DNA from: Oceanicola sp.
GTDB taxonomy: Bacteria; Pseudomonadota; Alphaproteobacteria; Rhodobacterales; Rhodobacteraceae
DNA length: 36,745 bases
Direction: 5' to 3'
NCBI GenBank assembly: GCA_022447275.1
Contig: JAKVBK010000030.1
Span: 1-36,745, forward strand
Shown here: positions 1-9,581 of the stretch, one piece after another
How the letters are laid out: each line of letters opens with the position of its first letter
Position numbering within the stretch: position 1 is the stretch's first letter
Translations under genes and position numbers: made by a program
Notes under the pieces: generated by a model
Told to the model about the DNA's origin: nothing
The model's database searches: none
Seen by the model: the letters and a program-made list of their open reading frames with translations, nothing else

Positions 1-218
1 GCCGCCCCGTCGTGCGCCTCAGCGCCGCCGGTGAAGGGGGTTCTACGGATACCGAACTAAAGCCGCAAGAGGTTTTTGGGCCTTCGGGCAGGTTTTTTAC
101 AAGAAACTGCCTAAGCCGTTGAAAGCAATTACAATCTTTCTGCGCCGCAGCATGAATTTGCGTGTTTTCGCTGCCCTGCAGAAGAGAATCTGTGGTGAAT
201 CACCCCGTTGAGCCCCCC
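1..218. other. window-edge non-coding stretch
   Basis: No gene is supported here. The first 60 bases are GC-rich and could be the last codons of a plus-strand gene cut by the edge: one frame stops at 58-60, another at 116-118. Neither peptide is recognisable. The remainder is AT-richer, with a short GCC-TTCG-GGC hairpin near 79-90 followed by a run of T, which could be a weak plus-strand terminator. Confidence 0.3.
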
Positions 219-1913
219 CTATGAGATGACTTCGAACTTTGTGACATCGACCATGCCGTGATCGGTGATTTTGAGGGCCGGAATCACGGGCAAAGCCAGG
301 AAGGCCAGCTGCAAGAATGGCTCTTTCAGGCGCACACCAAGGCTTTCGGCAGCTTCGCGCAGGGCTTCGAGTTCCGTTTTCACGTCTTCAAACGGCAAGC
401 TGCTCATCAACCCGGCGACGGGCAGAGCCAGCTCCGCCAATACACGGCCACCTTCAGTCACGACGAAGCCCCCCTCAATCGCTTTCAGCCGCTCCACCGC
501 AACGGCCATATCTGCATAGTCCTGACCAACGCAGATAATGTTGTGGTGATCGTGGCAGACCGTGGATGCAATCGCGCCACGCTGCATGTTAAAGCCGCGC
601 ACGAACCCATTTGCGATATTTCCGTTTTGCCCGTGCCGTTCAATCACTGTCACCCGGGCAAGGTCACGCTCAGGGTCAGGACGCATATCGCCGCCTTCCG
701 GCATGATTTCTTCGACCTCATGATCCGTCAGAATTTGCCCTTCACGAATGCCAATCACATGGCAGAGGGGGCGGTTTGCACCGAGGCGGAACACCTCTGG
801 CGAAACAGGCGGGGCTTTCACGGAACGGCGCCCAATGTCCACCGCAGCGCCCCGACCCGCGAACGCGGCAGCATCTGCGACCTGCCCTCCGGCGAGCACC
901 AACTGCGCATCGCACGCCTCTAAGCTCCCGAGGCAGACGATATCTGCACGGCGTCCCGGCGCGATAAGGCCGCGATCGCGCAAACCGAAGGCCTCGGCCC
1001 CCGACAGGCTGGCAATCCTGTAGGCATTCAACGGAGACACGCCCGCCGCAATCATCACGCGGATCATGTAATCGAGATGCCCTTCTTCCGCGATGTCGAG
1101 AGGATTGCGATCATCCGTACAGAGGCACAGATAGGGCGCGGTGGCATCATTGATGAGCGGCAGCAAGGCGTGCAAATCCTTGGAAACCGACCCCTCCCGG
1201 ATCAAGACCCGCATGCCCTTCTGCAGCTTCTCACGCGCTTCCTCCACGGTTGTTGCTTCATGCTCTGTCCGGATGCCGGCCGCGACATAGGCGTTGAGGT
1301 CTTTGCCCAAAAGCTGGGGGCAATGCCCATCGACATGTCCCCCTTCAAACAGCCGCAGCTTTGCCATGGCCTGCGGATCCCGGTGAATGACGCCTGGATA
1401 GTTCATGAACTCCGCCAGCCCGATCCCAGATGGGTGCCCGCGCAACGCGGCGATGTCTTCTGCCAGAAGTTCCGCACCAGCCGTTTCCATATGGGTTGAC
1501 GGCACGCAGGAGCTGAGTTGAACACGCAGATCCATCAACACCTGTTCAGATGCCTGCTGAAACCATGTGATGCCTGCGGCGCCGATCACATTCGCGATTT
1601 CATGCGGATCACAAATGGCCGTTGTCACGCCGCGCGGCGTGACACAGCGGTCAAACTCCCACGGGGTCACCAAACTGCTTTCCACATGCAGGTGCGTGTC
1701 TATGAAACCGGGGACCAGCGTGAGGCCCGTTACATCAATCACCTCGCGGCCTTCATAACTGTCGCAAGTGCCAACGATCCGATCGCCACAGATGGCGACA
1801 TCGCCCTGCAGCATCGCGCCTGTCATCAGGTCAAAAACCTGCCCGCCCCGCAACACGATGTCAGCGGGGGCATCCCCCCTGCCCTGCGCAATTCGATCCT
1901 CTAAACGGGCCAT
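219..1913 (-). CDS. ade: adenine deaminase
   Basis: This 564-residue amidohydrolase should convert adenine to hypoxanthine and ammonia in purine salvage in the cytoplasm. The N-terminal composite domain leads into the metal-binding HLH motif (His74, His76, in the stretch [13 protein letters not shown]) and the CDPHEIANV block near residues 101-109, both characteristic of Ade rather than of Add-type adenosine deaminases. The C-terminal half carries the family's FNMQRGA and CHDHHN segments. The ATG at 1913 is chosen because AGGGAGGG lies four bases upstream; an in-frame TTG at 1934 has no such site. Length is normal for the family. It starts 31 bases after the stop of the dehydrogenase upstream on the same strand, so the two may be co-transcribed, although no pathway links them. 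The family also holds adenine deaminase-like enzymes of other specificity, so the substrate is inferred. Confidence 0.93.
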   Translation of the reverse strand: MARLEDRIAQGRGDAPADIVLRGGQVFDLMTGAMLQGDVAICGDRIVGTCDSYEGREVIDVTGLTLVPGFIDTHLHVESSLVTPWEFDRCVTPRGVTTAICDPHEIANVIGAAGITWFQQASEQVLMDLRVQLSSCVPSTHMETAGAELLAEDIAALRGHPSGIGLAEFMNYPGVIHRDPQAMAKLRLFEGGHVDGHCPQLLGKDLNAYVAAGIRTEHEATTVEEAREKLQKGMRVLIREGSVSKDLHALLPLINDATAPYLCLCTDDRNPLDIAEEGHLDYMIRVMIAAGVSPLNAYRIASLSGAEAFGLRDRGLIAPGRRADIVCLGSLEACDAQLVLAGGQVADAAAFAGRGAAVDIGRRSVKAPPVSPEVFRLGANRPLCHVIGIREGQILTDHEVEEIMPEGGDMRPDPERDLARVTVIERHGQNGNIANGFVRGFNMQRGAIASTVCHDHHNIICVGQDYADMAVAVERLKAIEGGFVVTEGGRVLAELALPVAGLMSSLPFEDVKTELEALREAAESLGVRLKEPFLQLAFLALPVIPALKITDHGMVDVTKFEVIS

Positions 1914-1944
1914 TGCGCCCTCCCTTTTTGACAAAGTCTGCGCT

Positions 1945-2871
1945 TCAGTAGCCTAGCGTTCGATCGACAAGGTTGCGGATCGGCGCGCCCTTTTGCAGCC
2001 GCAAGTAGTTGTCTGAGACCACATCCATGCCCCCCTCTACCGACCAGCCGGAGACATGGGGGGTGATCAACACATCCTCGCGTTGCCACAGCGGATCGGT
2101 TTCGGGCCAGGGTTCCTGCGGAGTGACATCGAGCACTGCCCCCCGAAGAGCACCTGCATCCAGCGCGGCGCATAAATCGGACGGCACAATCAAATCGCCC
2201 CGCCCCACGTTGATCAAAACGGCGTCAGCCGACAGCCGTGAAAGCCCCGCAGCATCGAAGAGGCCCCGCGTTTCAGGCGTAGAGGGCAGCACGCTCACAA
2301 TATATCCCGCCCCAGCAAGCGCAGCATCCAGCGCCTCGGCACCATGCAGGCACTCCACGCCCGGTATGGTTCTGGGACTGCGCGCCCACCCCTTCACGCT
2401 GTAACCTCTCTGCGAGAGATCTTGGGCAACGCGCGCCCCGATCTGCCCCAAGCCCAGTACGGTCACCGCGCGCTCTGACACATGTTCGGGCCGCTCGGAT
2501 GCCCAATGTTTGATACGGGCGTACTTCAGAAAACCCCGCTGCCAGCAAAGAATGGCCCCGAGCACATATTCCGAGATTTCTTCTGCTTGGCTTGTCGATG
2601 CAAGCCGCGCGACCTGCACGTGGTCAGGCAGATCCCCATGCCGCAGCACACCGTCCACACCAGCGCCAAGCTTTTGCACCAGCTTGAGGTTTGGCAGAAA
2701 ATTGGCAAAGCCCGGGCGCCCCGCAGAGGTGACGGCCATCGTCACCTCGGGCAACGGTCTGTCGGGCGGGCCACAGTGGATCGTAACCCCAGGCAATTCT
2801 TGAGACAGACGCTCTGCCAAATCTGCATCCGACAGCCAATCTGGCTGGTTCAAATCCAACAACAATTCCAT
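1945..2871 (-). CDS. NAD(P)-dependent D-2-hydroxyacid dehydrogenase, GhrA-like
   Basis: A 308-residue cytoplasmic member of the D-isomer-specific 2-hydroxyacid dehydrogenases. It has the Rossmann motif GLGQIG (residues 140-145) and the family's catalytic trio in the usual spacing: Arg224 in NVGRGD, Glu253 in TPQEPW, His272 in TPHVSG. The substrate-loop stretch LGAGVDG (69-74) and overall layout most resemble E. coli GhrA (glyoxylate/hydroxypyruvate reductase A, about 312 residues). A role in reducing glyoxylate, hydroxypyruvate or a related 2-keto acid is likely, but the substrate cannot be read from sequence. It is followed after 31 bases by adenine deaminase on the same strand and is divergent from the secreted orphan at 3007. 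Confidence 0.88.
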   Translation of the reverse strand: MELLLDLNQPDWLSDADLAERLSQELPGVTIHCGPPDRPLPEVTMAVTSAGRPGFANFLPNLKLVQKLGAGVDGVLRHGDLPDHVQVARLASTSQAEEISEYVLGAILCWQRGFLKYARIKHWASERPEHVSERAVTVLGLGQIGARVAQDLSQRGYSVKGWARSPRTIPGVECLHGAEALDAALAGAGYIVSVLPSTPETRGLFDAAGLSRLSADAVLINVGRGDLIVPSDLCAALDAGALRGAVLDVTPQEPWPETDPLWQREDVLITPHVSGWSVEGGMDVVSDNYLRLQKGAPIRNLVDRTLGY

Positions 2872-3006
2872 TGCCAGTGCCCCAAGTGAGTTTCTTCCGG
2901 CAAGGATGATATGGATTTCAACGGAGGGAAACCCTTGTTGACCTCTGGATTATTTGAAAGTCTAACGGCACAGATTGATATTTTGGTAGATCGAGCAAAC
3001 ACCAAC

Positions 3007-3387
3007 ATGCTCCAGAAAATGTGCCTTACGGCTTCTGCGCTTGCCACAATCGGGTGGGCCCACTGTGCTGAAGCGGCACCGGTGTTATGGTCGATGGCGC
3101 CCTCAGGCACAGGCAACAGCCCAAACAACAGTGCGCAGGCGCTCGATGAACTTACGGCGCCTTTGTCGTCTGATGAGATGGGCATTTCGAACTCGGTTGA
3201 GTTCAATACGATCTTTGACAATGACTTAGATCAATTGAGAAAGAAGCGTGCAGCAGAGCAGGCTGAGCGGGAGCGCGAGGATCGTGCCGATGACTCTCTC
3301 ACCCCGTCAGACCCCCTTGATATGCCAGCACCGAGCGCATTCGGGTCTTACTGCACAACGCTGCGCGGCTGCATCCCATTGAACTAA
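3007..3387 (+). CDS. small secreted protein of unknown function
   Basis: I do not recognise this 126-residue protein. The ATG at 3007 opens a plausible Sec signal peptide (Lys4, then a hydrophobic stretch, cleavage probably after HCAEA near residue 23). The mature part is polar, with a charged segment rich in Lys, Arg and Glu (about 78-96) that may be helical or coiled, and two Cys near the C terminus (in SYCTTLRGC). An in-frame ATG at 2911 has a better AAGGA site, but the 32 codons it adds use many rare codons and place a non-hydrophobic tail before the signal, so 3007 is preferred. It stands alone between a divergent dehydrogenase and a convergent reductase. Confidence 0.6.
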   Translation: MLQKMCLTASALATIGWAHCAEAAPVLWSMAPSGTGNSPNNSAQALDELTAPLSSDEMGISNSVEFNTIFDNDLDQLRKKRAAEQAEREREDRADDSLTPSDPLDMPAPSAFGSYCTTLRGCIPLN

Positions 3388-3495
3388 AGCGAAGCATCAC
3401 ACCGGTGGGCCCGCAGTTGTAGCGCGAAAATCAGGTGCAACATCCTCAGGGGACACCAACCACAGCGCCCCCTGCCCCAATCCGCAGTTGAACAA

Positions 3496-4548
3496 TCAGG
3501 CCGCGACAGACCTGTTTGCATTCAGCCGAGCATTCACAATATCAACTGTTTCATCCACTTCGGCGCTGCCCTCGCCAATGGCAGATCCAATCGCCTGTAC
3601 CACCATGTCCACACGCTCAATCTGCTGTGCCCCGGCATCGATAGCACGGGCTGCGGATGAAGGTTTGAGCAGGTTCTGTGCAGCGTTTGCATATTTCTGA
3701 AACGGCACCTGATCCGCGGCATCAGCCCCAAGCTTGCGCGCCAAGGCATCCACATAGGCATAAATCGCCGCGCTTGCGTTCAGGTCACCATGCACCGCCT
3801 CGCGGATCGGGCGGACGCCACCGCGGGTGATGCAGCGGTAATTGCCCGTCAGCAGCATTGACCATTTGGCAAGAGGCACGAAAAGGCTGTCATGCAGCTT
3901 CAACTTCACCGGCACGTCCTTGCCATCCAGCGTCACTGCAGCGATGTCGTCCTGCAACTGCTGAAGCAACGCGTTATGGCCTGCATCTGCAAAGGCGGCC
4001 GCCTTGAAATTGGTGGGCAGGCCAACGAACAGGACGTTTGCCTCCTCCTCCGGGGGGCGGAATGCCTGCGGATCGGGCGAGCACAGGGTCACGAGATCCG
4101 GATCAAACCCATCCCAAACCTCCGGGGCCGTAAAGCACTGCTCCAAAGGCACATCGCGCAAGGCCGGAATACGACGCAGGTAAGGCAGAGGCGGCATATT
4201 CATGATCGACAAACACGGCACGCGCGCAGCGGCCGTCCGCGCCAACAGATCCCGGATGCTGTCGGCACCGTATTGCGGCTCCTGCATCGCGAGCGCGACA
4301 AGATCATAAGCGGCGGGATCAGCTTCTTCGGGCGTCACCGCGTTAACTTTACCCGGCAGATCGCCCGAGGCGATTGCACGGTGGCTGTCCTCATCGCGCA
4401 GCTTCAGTTTGACCACGGTGCCTTTGCTGTTGATCAAATCTGCCGTTGCTCTGCGACACACAAGCGTCACGTCATGCCCGGCCATCAACAGTTTCGTTCC
4501 CAGAAGCGAGCCGTAGGAGGCCCCCAGGATCAGGATCTTTTTAGCCAT
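3496..4548 (-). CDS. ketopantoate reductase-family protein (ApbA/PanE-like N-terminal domain)
   Basis: A 350-residue Rossmann-fold protein. The N terminus KILILGASYGSLLG is the nucleotide-binding turn, with GASYG in place of the GAGAIG typical of true PanE. The middle contains LAKWSMLLTGNYRCITRGG, resembling the catalytic-helix and hinge region of the ketopantoate reductase family. Length exceeds typical PanE (about 300), so a different 2-keto acid or imine substrate is likely. It lies 53 bases after tctA on the same strand and is the last gene of the tctCBA unit, which suggests a job in metabolising what that transporter imports. The start at 4548 gives the canonical N terminus; a start at 4572 adds eight residues before it. 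No terminator is obvious downstream. Confidence 0.75.
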   Translation of the reverse strand: MAKKILILGASYGSLLGTKLLMAGHDVTLVCRRATADLINSKGTVVKLKLRDEDSHRAIASGDLPGKVNAVTPEEADPAAYDLVALAMQEPQYGADSIRDLLARTAAARVPCLSIMNMPPLPYLRRIPALRDVPLEQCFTAPEVWDGFDPDLVTLCSPDPQAFRPPEEEANVLFVGLPTNFKAAAFADAGHNALLQQLQDDIAAVTLDGKDVPVKLKLHDSLFVPLAKWSMLLTGNYRCITRGGVRPIREAVHGDLNASAAIYAYVDALARKLGADAADQVPFQKYANAAQNLLKPSSAARAIDAGAQQIERVDMVVQAIGSAIGEGSAEVDETVDIVNARLNANRSVAA

Positions 4549-4601
4549 GGATAAGTTCTTTCCGTCGTTCATTTACCCAGACCGGCGTTTGGCCTGGTTG
4601 G

Positions 4602-6137
4602 TCAATCCGCCACCGCGGCGGGCTTGCGCAGCTTGTTCCGGATCAGCTTGAATAGGGGCAGCAGCAGCAGCACCAAAGCAATCACGGTGATGGGCCCGGC
4701 GATGGGCCTCGTGAGAAAGATAGTGAAGTCTCCGTCCGAGAACAGGAGAGATTGCCGTAATTTTGGCTCTGCAATCGGGCCCAGCACAATTGCCAGCACC
4801 GCAGGGGCCAGCGGATAGTCGAGCACCCGCAAGAAAAACGCTGCAAGCCCCACCATGACCATGAGTCCTACGTCAAACATGTTTTGATAGGCGGCGTAGA
4901 CACCCACGAGGCTCAGCACGAAGATGATCGGAGCCAGAATGGTAAAGGGCATCCGCAGCATCCACAAAAACAGGGGGATGAAGGCAAGGTTTACCAAAAG
5001 TGCAATCACATTCGAGATGTAGAAGCTGCCCACAAGCGGCCAGACAAAATCAGGCTGCTCGGAAAACAGCAGCGGGCCAGGCTGCAATCCCCAAATGACC
5101 ATGCCCGCAAGCAGTACCGCGGTGGTGGGTGAGCCGGGAATGCCCAATGTCATCATGGGCAACATCGCGCCGGTCGAGGCAGAGTTATTGGCGCTTTCAG
5201 GGGCCGCTACCCCATCAATGGAGCCTTTCCCGTAGGTTTCAGGTTTGCGGGATGTCATTTTGGCCACCCCATAGCTCATGAGCGAGCCCGGCGTCGCTCC
5301 GGCGGCGGGCAGAATGCCCACGAAAAAGCCGAGGGCCGAGCCAATCAACGTCCCGCGCCAGGCCTCTGGAAATTCTTTGATATTTTGCCAGATGCGACGG
5401 GCAGACACGTCCACCTGCGCCATGCCCGTATCGCCTGATCGTGTGGAATGGATGGTCCAAAGCATTTCGGCAATGCCGTAGACGCCGATGGCCAGAACAA
5501 GAAACCTGATCCCGTTCATGAACCCTGTCATCTCGAAAAAGATCAGGCGCGGCTCGCCCGAGACGATGTCAAATCCGACCGTCGCAAGCACCAGGCCAAG
5601 ACAGATCGAAAAGATGGTCTTGGGGATGTCGTCCCCGCCCAAGCCGATGAACGTGGCAAAGGCCAGCAACATCAGAGCAAAGATTTCAGGATCCCCGAAC
5701 TTGAGGGCCACGCTGGCCAGCGGCGGCGCAAAGGCGGTGAACAGGATGTTCGAGATGGTCCCGCCAGCAAAAGAGGCCACCGCGGCCGTCACCAGTGCCT
5801 TGTCCGCCTGCCCTTTCAAAGCCAAGGGCCTGCCATCAAAAGTTGTGGCCACCGCTGTGGACGCGCCCGGGATCCCAAGCGTGATCGAGCTGATCGCGCC
5901 CCCATACATGGCCCCATAATAGATCGCCGCCAGAAAGATCATCGGCGATGTGGGTGAGCCCGTCATGGACTGGATCACAAAAGTAAATGGCAACAGGATC
6001 GCAACCCCGTTCACCGATCCCAGTCCCGGCATGGCCCCGACAAACAGGCCGACCACCACGCCAAGAATGGCCAAGCCAAGGTTCATGGGCTCCAGGGCTA
6101 CAGCAATGCCCTGCATCAGGGCGACAACGATGTCCAT
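4602..6137 (-). CDS. tctA: tripartite tricarboxylate transporter, large permease subunit TctA
   Basis: This 511-residue inner-membrane protein is the large subunit of a TctCBA-type secondary transporter, which takes up carboxylates with help from a periplasmic binding protein. The N-terminal motif FVGAMPGLGSVNGVAILLPF (about 31-50) and the GILPAAGATPGSLMSYG repeat (about 274-290) are the two inverted TctA signature loops, each followed by hydrophobic segments; about 10-12 helices can be counted. Length is typical (about 500). It starts 21 bases after tctB, with AGGA upstream of its ATG. The transported compound is not determined; citrate, tartrate, terephthalate and other acids are known for the family. 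Confidence 0.95.
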   Translation of the reverse strand: MDIVVALMQGIAVALEPMNLGLAILGVVVGLFVGAMPGLGSVNGVAILLPFTFVIQSMTGSPTSPMIFLAAIYYGAMYGGAISSITLGIPGASTAVATTFDGRPLALKGQADKALVTAAVASFAGGTISNILFTAFAPPLASVALKFGDPEIFALMLLAFATFIGLGGDDIPKTIFSICLGLVLATVGFDIVSGEPRLIFFEMTGFMNGIRFLVLAIGVYGIAEMLWTIHSTRSGDTGMAQVDVSARRIWQNIKEFPEAWRGTLIGSALGFFVGILPAAGATPGSLMSYGVAKMTSRKPETYGKGSIDGVAAPESANNSASTGAMLPMMTLGIPGSPTTAVLLAGMVIWGLQPGPLLFSEQPDFVWPLVGSFYISNVIALLVNLAFIPLFLWMLRMPFTILAPIIFVLSLVGVYAAYQNMFDVGLMVMVGLAAFFLRVLDYPLAPAVLAIVLGPIAEPKLRQSLLFSDGDFTIFLTRPIAGPITVIALVLLLLPLFKLIRNKLRKPAAVAD

Positions 6138-6158
6138 TGGATGCGTCCTAAGCTCAGA

Positions 6159-6689
6159 TCACAGGAAAACCGCGTAAAGCGGGATAAACAGGGGCTCGAG
6201 ATAGCCCTTGGGCAGCACGATCCGCATGGCGACGTCGAAGAAGAAAAAGCTGACCACGGGCAAGGCTGTTGCGATTGCCAGCGTCAACCCGAGGCTGTGA
6301 CGCCCAATCACCAGCATGTAATAGGTCATGAAAACGAAGATCGCCCCGTAGAAGCCCAGCACGTAAATCAGGCCCCAAAAACCGACCACGCCGCCCCCGA
6401 CAAGGATGACGGTGCGCCAGCTATGGGCATCCAGAAATGGGCCTTCCTGGCGCGAAGGCCCCGACTTCCTGCGCCAGCCATTCCAGCCGATCCACAGACA
6501 GCACAGAAACATCACAAGGCTCAGCCAGAATGGCCAAAAGCCCGAACCGGGCCCCTCACCTTCTATCATGCCAATATTCGCAAAACGGGGCGCGCTCGGG
6601 TTCCAGGCCGGAGGCGCCCCGCTGATCCACATGAGGTAGAGAGAGAAGAGTGCCAGAAGCCCGGCAGTGGTCATCTCTGCTGTGCGCAT
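6159..6689 (-). CDS. tctB: tripartite tricarboxylate transporter, small permease subunit TctB
   Basis: A 176-residue membrane protein with four hydrophobic segments (about 9-22, 49-67, 91-114 and 118-150), the last long enough for two helices. This is the pattern of the small TctB subunit that pairs with TctA in the inner membrane. Sequence similarity within TctB is low, so the call rests on size, topology and position between tctC (29 bases upstream) and tctA (21 bases downstream). The ATG at 6689 has GGAGAG six bases before it. Confidence 0.9.
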   Translation of the reverse strand: MRTAEMTTAGLLALFSLYLMWISGAPPAWNPSAPRFANIGMIEGEGPGSGFWPFWLSLVMFLCCLWIGWNGWRRKSGPSRQEGPFLDAHSWRTVILVGGGVVGFWGLIYVLGFYGAIFVFMTYYMLVIGRHSLGLTLAIATALPVVSFFFFDVAMRIVLPKGYLEPLFIPLYAVFL

Positions 6690-6718
6690 GTCTTCTCTCT
6701 CCGCAGGTCTGCTCGTGC

Positions 6719-7702
6719 TTAGTTGATGGCGCCAGAGGCCCGAAGGATGCCTTCGTGACGGTCCCGCTGGGTGGTCCAGTAGGCCTTGAGCGCATCACCC
6801 GCCATGAGATCACCCATCAGGGATTTCTTGGCCTTGTAGTCCTGCCACGCTGCGGACTCATACACTTTGGCAAACAGGTCGGAGTAATAGGCCTGAGCGG
6901 CATCCGACATGCCCGGCGCACCAACAACAGCCCGCTGCATGAAGTAGGAGAAATCGCCGCCAACTTCCTTCAGCGTGGGCACATCCGGGAACATCGGCAG
7001 ACGCTCGTCCGTGAAGGCAACCAGGGGGATCAGATCGCCGCTTTCAAAGAAGCCAAGCGCTTCGGACGGGTTATTGACAGAAGACGTGATCTGGCGACCC
7101 GCCACCTGCTTGGCCACCTCACCACCGCCCTTGTAGGGGATGTACTTGATGTCGAGGCCGTAATTCGCATTCAGGAAGTCGGTGATGATGTTATCTTCGG
7201 CGTTCTTGCCGGTGCCACCCATCACCCACTTGTTGCCCCGCGCTTTCGCTTCGCCAAGAAACGCGTCAAAGCTGTCAATGCCCTCATCTTTGTGGACCCA
7301 CAGCAGGAAGGTGTCTTCCGCCATGCGCGCAACGGGCGCAAAGTCCATGATGTCCACCCCAAGGCCAGGCTGACGCAAAGGCGTTGTGAAGAAGCTGTTG
7401 AGCGTGACCATGATCGTGTGATCAGGATCATTGACGCCGTTCATGTGCACCAAGGCCTCGGCACCAGAGCCCCCGGATTTGTTTGTCGGCACAACAGGGC
7501 GGTCCGCGAGACCCTCCTGTTCGATAATCGACTGCATAAGGCGTGCCATCTTGTCAGCACCGCCCCCCTTGCCGGCCATGATCACAAAATCGATTGGCTT
7601 GCTGGGGCTAAATCCGTCAGCGGCCAGCGCGCCACCTGAGAATGTTGCCAGGGCAAGCGCAGCACCTGCGAGCGCTCCAAAACTACGGCGAGTTACAGTC
7701 AT
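6719..7702 (-). CDS. tctC: tripartite tricarboxylate transporter, periplasmic substrate-binding protein TctC
   Basis: A 327-residue binding protein that delivers substrate to TctAB. The N terminus TRRSFGALAGA followed by a hydrophobic stretch and ALAADG resembles a twin-arginine-type signal, cleaved near residue 28. The mature part starts with PSKPIDFVIMAGKGGGADKMAR, the Bug/TctC form of the first ligand loop, and includes KYIPYKGGGEVAKQVAGRQI, the second conserved loop. The ATG at 7702 has a clear GGAGGA site; the open frame extends to 7792 but that part is not needed. It is first in the tctCBA order and is preceded by a 557-base gap likely to hold its promoter. The bound ligand is unknown. 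Confidence 0.94.
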   Translation of the reverse strand: MTVTRRSFGALAGAALALATFSGGALAADGFSPSKPIDFVIMAGKGGGADKMARLMQSIIEQEGLADRPVVPTNKSGGSGAEALVHMNGVNDPDHTIMVTLNSFFTTPLRQPGLGVDIMDFAPVARMAEDTFLLWVHKDEGIDSFDAFLGEAKARGNKWVMGGTGKNAEDNIITDFLNANYGLDIKYIPYKGGGEVAKQVAGRQITSSVNNPSEALGFFESGDLIPLVAFTDERLPMFPDVPTLKEVGGDFSYFMQRAVVGAPGMSDAAQAYYSDLFAKVYESAAWQDYKAKKSLMGDLMAGDALKAYWTTQRDRHEGILRASGAIN

Positions 7703-7864
7703 ATTTTTCCTCCTCCGGGCGAACCCTCTCGGGTCAAGCCACCTAACTTGCTGCAGCGCAGCGTGCTCATCGGGCGCACAGTGGCAAAGCACTCGCGTCT
7801 GATGCGAGGCGAGTTAGGGCGCGCCATTTAGCACGACCACAAGTTTTTCAGCATACATTTGCAT

Positions 7865-7896
7865 CCTGAAATCAGTTATTTGCCTCTAATTTCAGG
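7865..7896. promoter_or_regulatory. inverted repeat upstream of tctC, possible operator
   Basis: Perfect 8-base arms CCTGAAAT (7865-7872) and ATTTCAGG (7889-7896) separated by 16 AT-rich bases, about 165 bases upstream of the tctC start. A related TTTCAGG core recurs about 80 bases further upstream at 7976-7982. Spacing and symmetry fit a regulator site or an mRNA hairpin; no known consensus is matched. Confidence 0.35.
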
Positions 7897-8191
7897 TAAG
7901 CGCCCGTCCTTACGGGCATTATTCAGGACAAGCCCGCAGAGAATTCCAAAAATTATTTTTGAAAAGCATGGGCGGTTTCAGGTGAAATTTTGTTACCCGC
8001 AAAAATTGAGAGAACCAAATCGCATTTGCAGGCGCAGCAATACGACCATCGCGCAGATCACGTCCCCAACCCTGTCGGTTTCATCGGGCACATTGGCTAT
8101 GGAGACATAGGCCAAGATGGCTGCCAATTCGATGACCAAGCCTCCCCACCATGTGCAAACGAACCGGAGGCCGTGGTGCTGAGCGCATAGG

Positions 8192-8233
8192 CCAAAATAA
8201 AGAACGGGGCGCGTGAACTGCGTCACGCACCCC
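8192..8233 (-). terminator. rho-independent terminator of gntR-frc
   Basis: An 11-base stem with one C-A mismatch (8206-8216 with 8223-8233, loop 8217-8222) sits just past the frc stop. Reading on the minus strand it is followed by a T-rich tail, GTTCTTTATTTTGG. It separates frc from the tct operon downstream. Confidence 0.75.
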
Positions 8234-8259
8234 GCATGGTTTAGCGTTTTGCGAGCGCC

Positions 8260-9534
8260 TTATTCGGCGGCGACGGGACGGGGCGTCCCAACGGCACCCG
8301 ACTGAACCACCCGATCTAAGGTGTCGCCCTGCATGCCTAAAACCTCGGTCAGAATTTCGAGCGTATGCTCACCCAACAAGGGGCTGCGCTCCACCTCGAC
8401 AGGGCTGTCACTGAGCTTGATCGGGCATCCAACGGAAGTGTAGCGCCCGCGTTCCGGGTGATCGACGTCCACGATGGTGCCCGTAGCCCGCAGGCCCTCA
8501 TCCTCGATCAATTCTTTCGTGGACAGGATTGGCCCCACCGGAATGTTGAGAGGATTACAGATTTCCATGACCTCAAACTTTGTCTTGGTCATTGTCCAAG
8601 CTTCGATTGCCTCGAAAATCTCATTGAGTTTATCGAGGCGCTCTGGCGGCGTGGCATAGCCTTCTGCCGTTTTCCAATCCGGCTTGCCGATAACATCACA
8701 CACATTGCCCCAAACGGCTGCCTGCGTGATGAAATAGGTATAGGCGTTTGGATCGGTTTCCCAACCTTTGCACTTGAGGATGCGGCCAGGCTGGCCGCCC
8801 CCTGAATCGTTACCAGCCCGCGGCGTTGCATCGCCAAAGGGAATGCCCTCGCCGTATTGGCTGTATTCCGTCAAAGGCCCCGCATCGAGGCGCTGTTGAT
8901 CGCGCAGTTTTACGCGGCAGAGGTTCAAAACGCCATCTTGCATGGCCGCCGACACTTTCTGTCCGCGCCCGGAACGCTCTCTTTGGAACAAGGCAGTCAC
9001 GATGCCGAGGCAGAGATGCAGGCCTGTGCCGCTGTCGCCAATCTGGGCGCCCGTCACCAGCGGCGGACCATCGAGAAAGCCTGTTGTTGAGGCCGCACCG
9101 CCAGCACATTGCGCAACGTTTTCGTACACTTTGCAATCTTCATAGTCCCCTGGGCCAAAGCCCTTGATCGAGGCCAGGATCATCCGAGGATTGATCTCTT
9201 GGATCCGTTCCCAGGTGAAGCCCATTCGGTCCAACGCGCCCGGCGCAAAGTTTTCAACCATCACATCGCATTCCTCGATCAGACGGGTCAGGACCATCTT
9301 GCCCTCTTCCGTCTTGGAATTGAGTTCGATCGAGCGTTTGTTGTGGTTCAGCATGGTGAAATAGAGGCTATCCGCACCCGGCACGTCGACCAGTTGCTTG
9401 CGTGTGGCATCCCCCACGCCGGGGCGCTCTACCTTGAGCACATCGGCACCAAACCATGCCAGAAGCTGCGTGCATGTGGGGCCGGACTGGACATGGGTAA
9501 AGTCCAGAACCTTGATTCCGTCGAGCGCTTTCAT
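8260..9534 (-). CDS. frc: formyl-CoA:oxalate CoA-transferase-like class III CoA-transferase
   Basis: A 424-residue family III CoA-transferase, very like Oxalobacter formyl-CoA transferase along its whole length: [14 protein letters not shown] near the start, [17 protein letters not shown], the catalytic aspartate Asp167 in QIGDSGTG (Asp169 in the Oxalobacter enzyme), and the mobile glycine loop [18 protein letters not shown]. It should move CoA between formyl-CoA (or another acyl-CoA) and oxalate or a similar acid. ATG 9534 is chosen for the GGAGG eight bases upstream and the conserved start [12 protein letters not shown]. It follows gntR by 47 bases and ends in its own terminator. Oxalyl-CoA decarboxylase, the usual partner, is not in the window, so the acid used here could differ from oxalate. 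Confidence 0.88.
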   Translation of the reverse strand: MKALDGIKVLDFTHVQSGPTCTQLLAWFGADVLKVERPGVGDATRKQLVDVPGADSLYFTMLNHNKRSIELNSKTEEGKMVLTRLIEECDVMVENFAPGALDRMGFTWERIQEINPRMILASIKGFGPGDYEDCKVYENVAQCAGGAASTTGFLDGPPLVTGAQIGDSGTGLHLCLGIVTALFQRERSGRGQKVSAAMQDGVLNLCRVKLRDQQRLDAGPLTEYSQYGEGIPFGDATPRAGNDSGGGQPGRILKCKGWETDPNAYTYFITQAAVWGNVCDVIGKPDWKTAEGYATPPERLDKLNEIFEAIEAWTMTKTKFEVMEICNPLNIPVGPILSTKELIEDEGLRATGTIVDVDHPERGRYTSVGCPIKLSDSPVEVERSPLLGEHTLEILTEVLGMQGDTLDRVVQSGAVGTPRPVAAE

Positions 9535-9581
9535 CGGTCTATCCTCCATCAAAAGCTGCAAACATGTTTGCGCCCCTGCTT

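Larger units (their letters stand above)
7703..8259. other. gene-free region upstream of the tct operon
   Basis: No convincing gene. The stretch is AT-richer than its surroundings. It holds the frc terminator (8192-8233), an inverted repeat (7865-7896), a GCCCGT-CCTT-ACGGGC hairpin (about 7902-7917) followed by ATTATTC, and the TTTCAGGTGAAA near-palindrome around 7976-7987. A 77-codon open frame at 7993-8226 on minus has no supporting homology, and its start lies inside the terminator hairpin. Confidence 0.5.

Noticed and set aside
1-60. 3' end of a coding gene
   Set aside because: Only about 19 codons are visible in any frame and none is recognisable.
258-923. 221-codon plus-strand frame across adenine deaminase
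   Set aside because: Antisense to the well-supported ade gene.
6650-7639. 329-codon plus-strand frame across tctC
   Set aside because: Antisense to tctC, without ribosome site or recognisable domain.
7993-8226. 77-codon hydrophobic minus-strand frame upstream of tctC
   Set aside because: No homology; its start codon lies inside the frc terminator hairpin and no ribosome site was seen.
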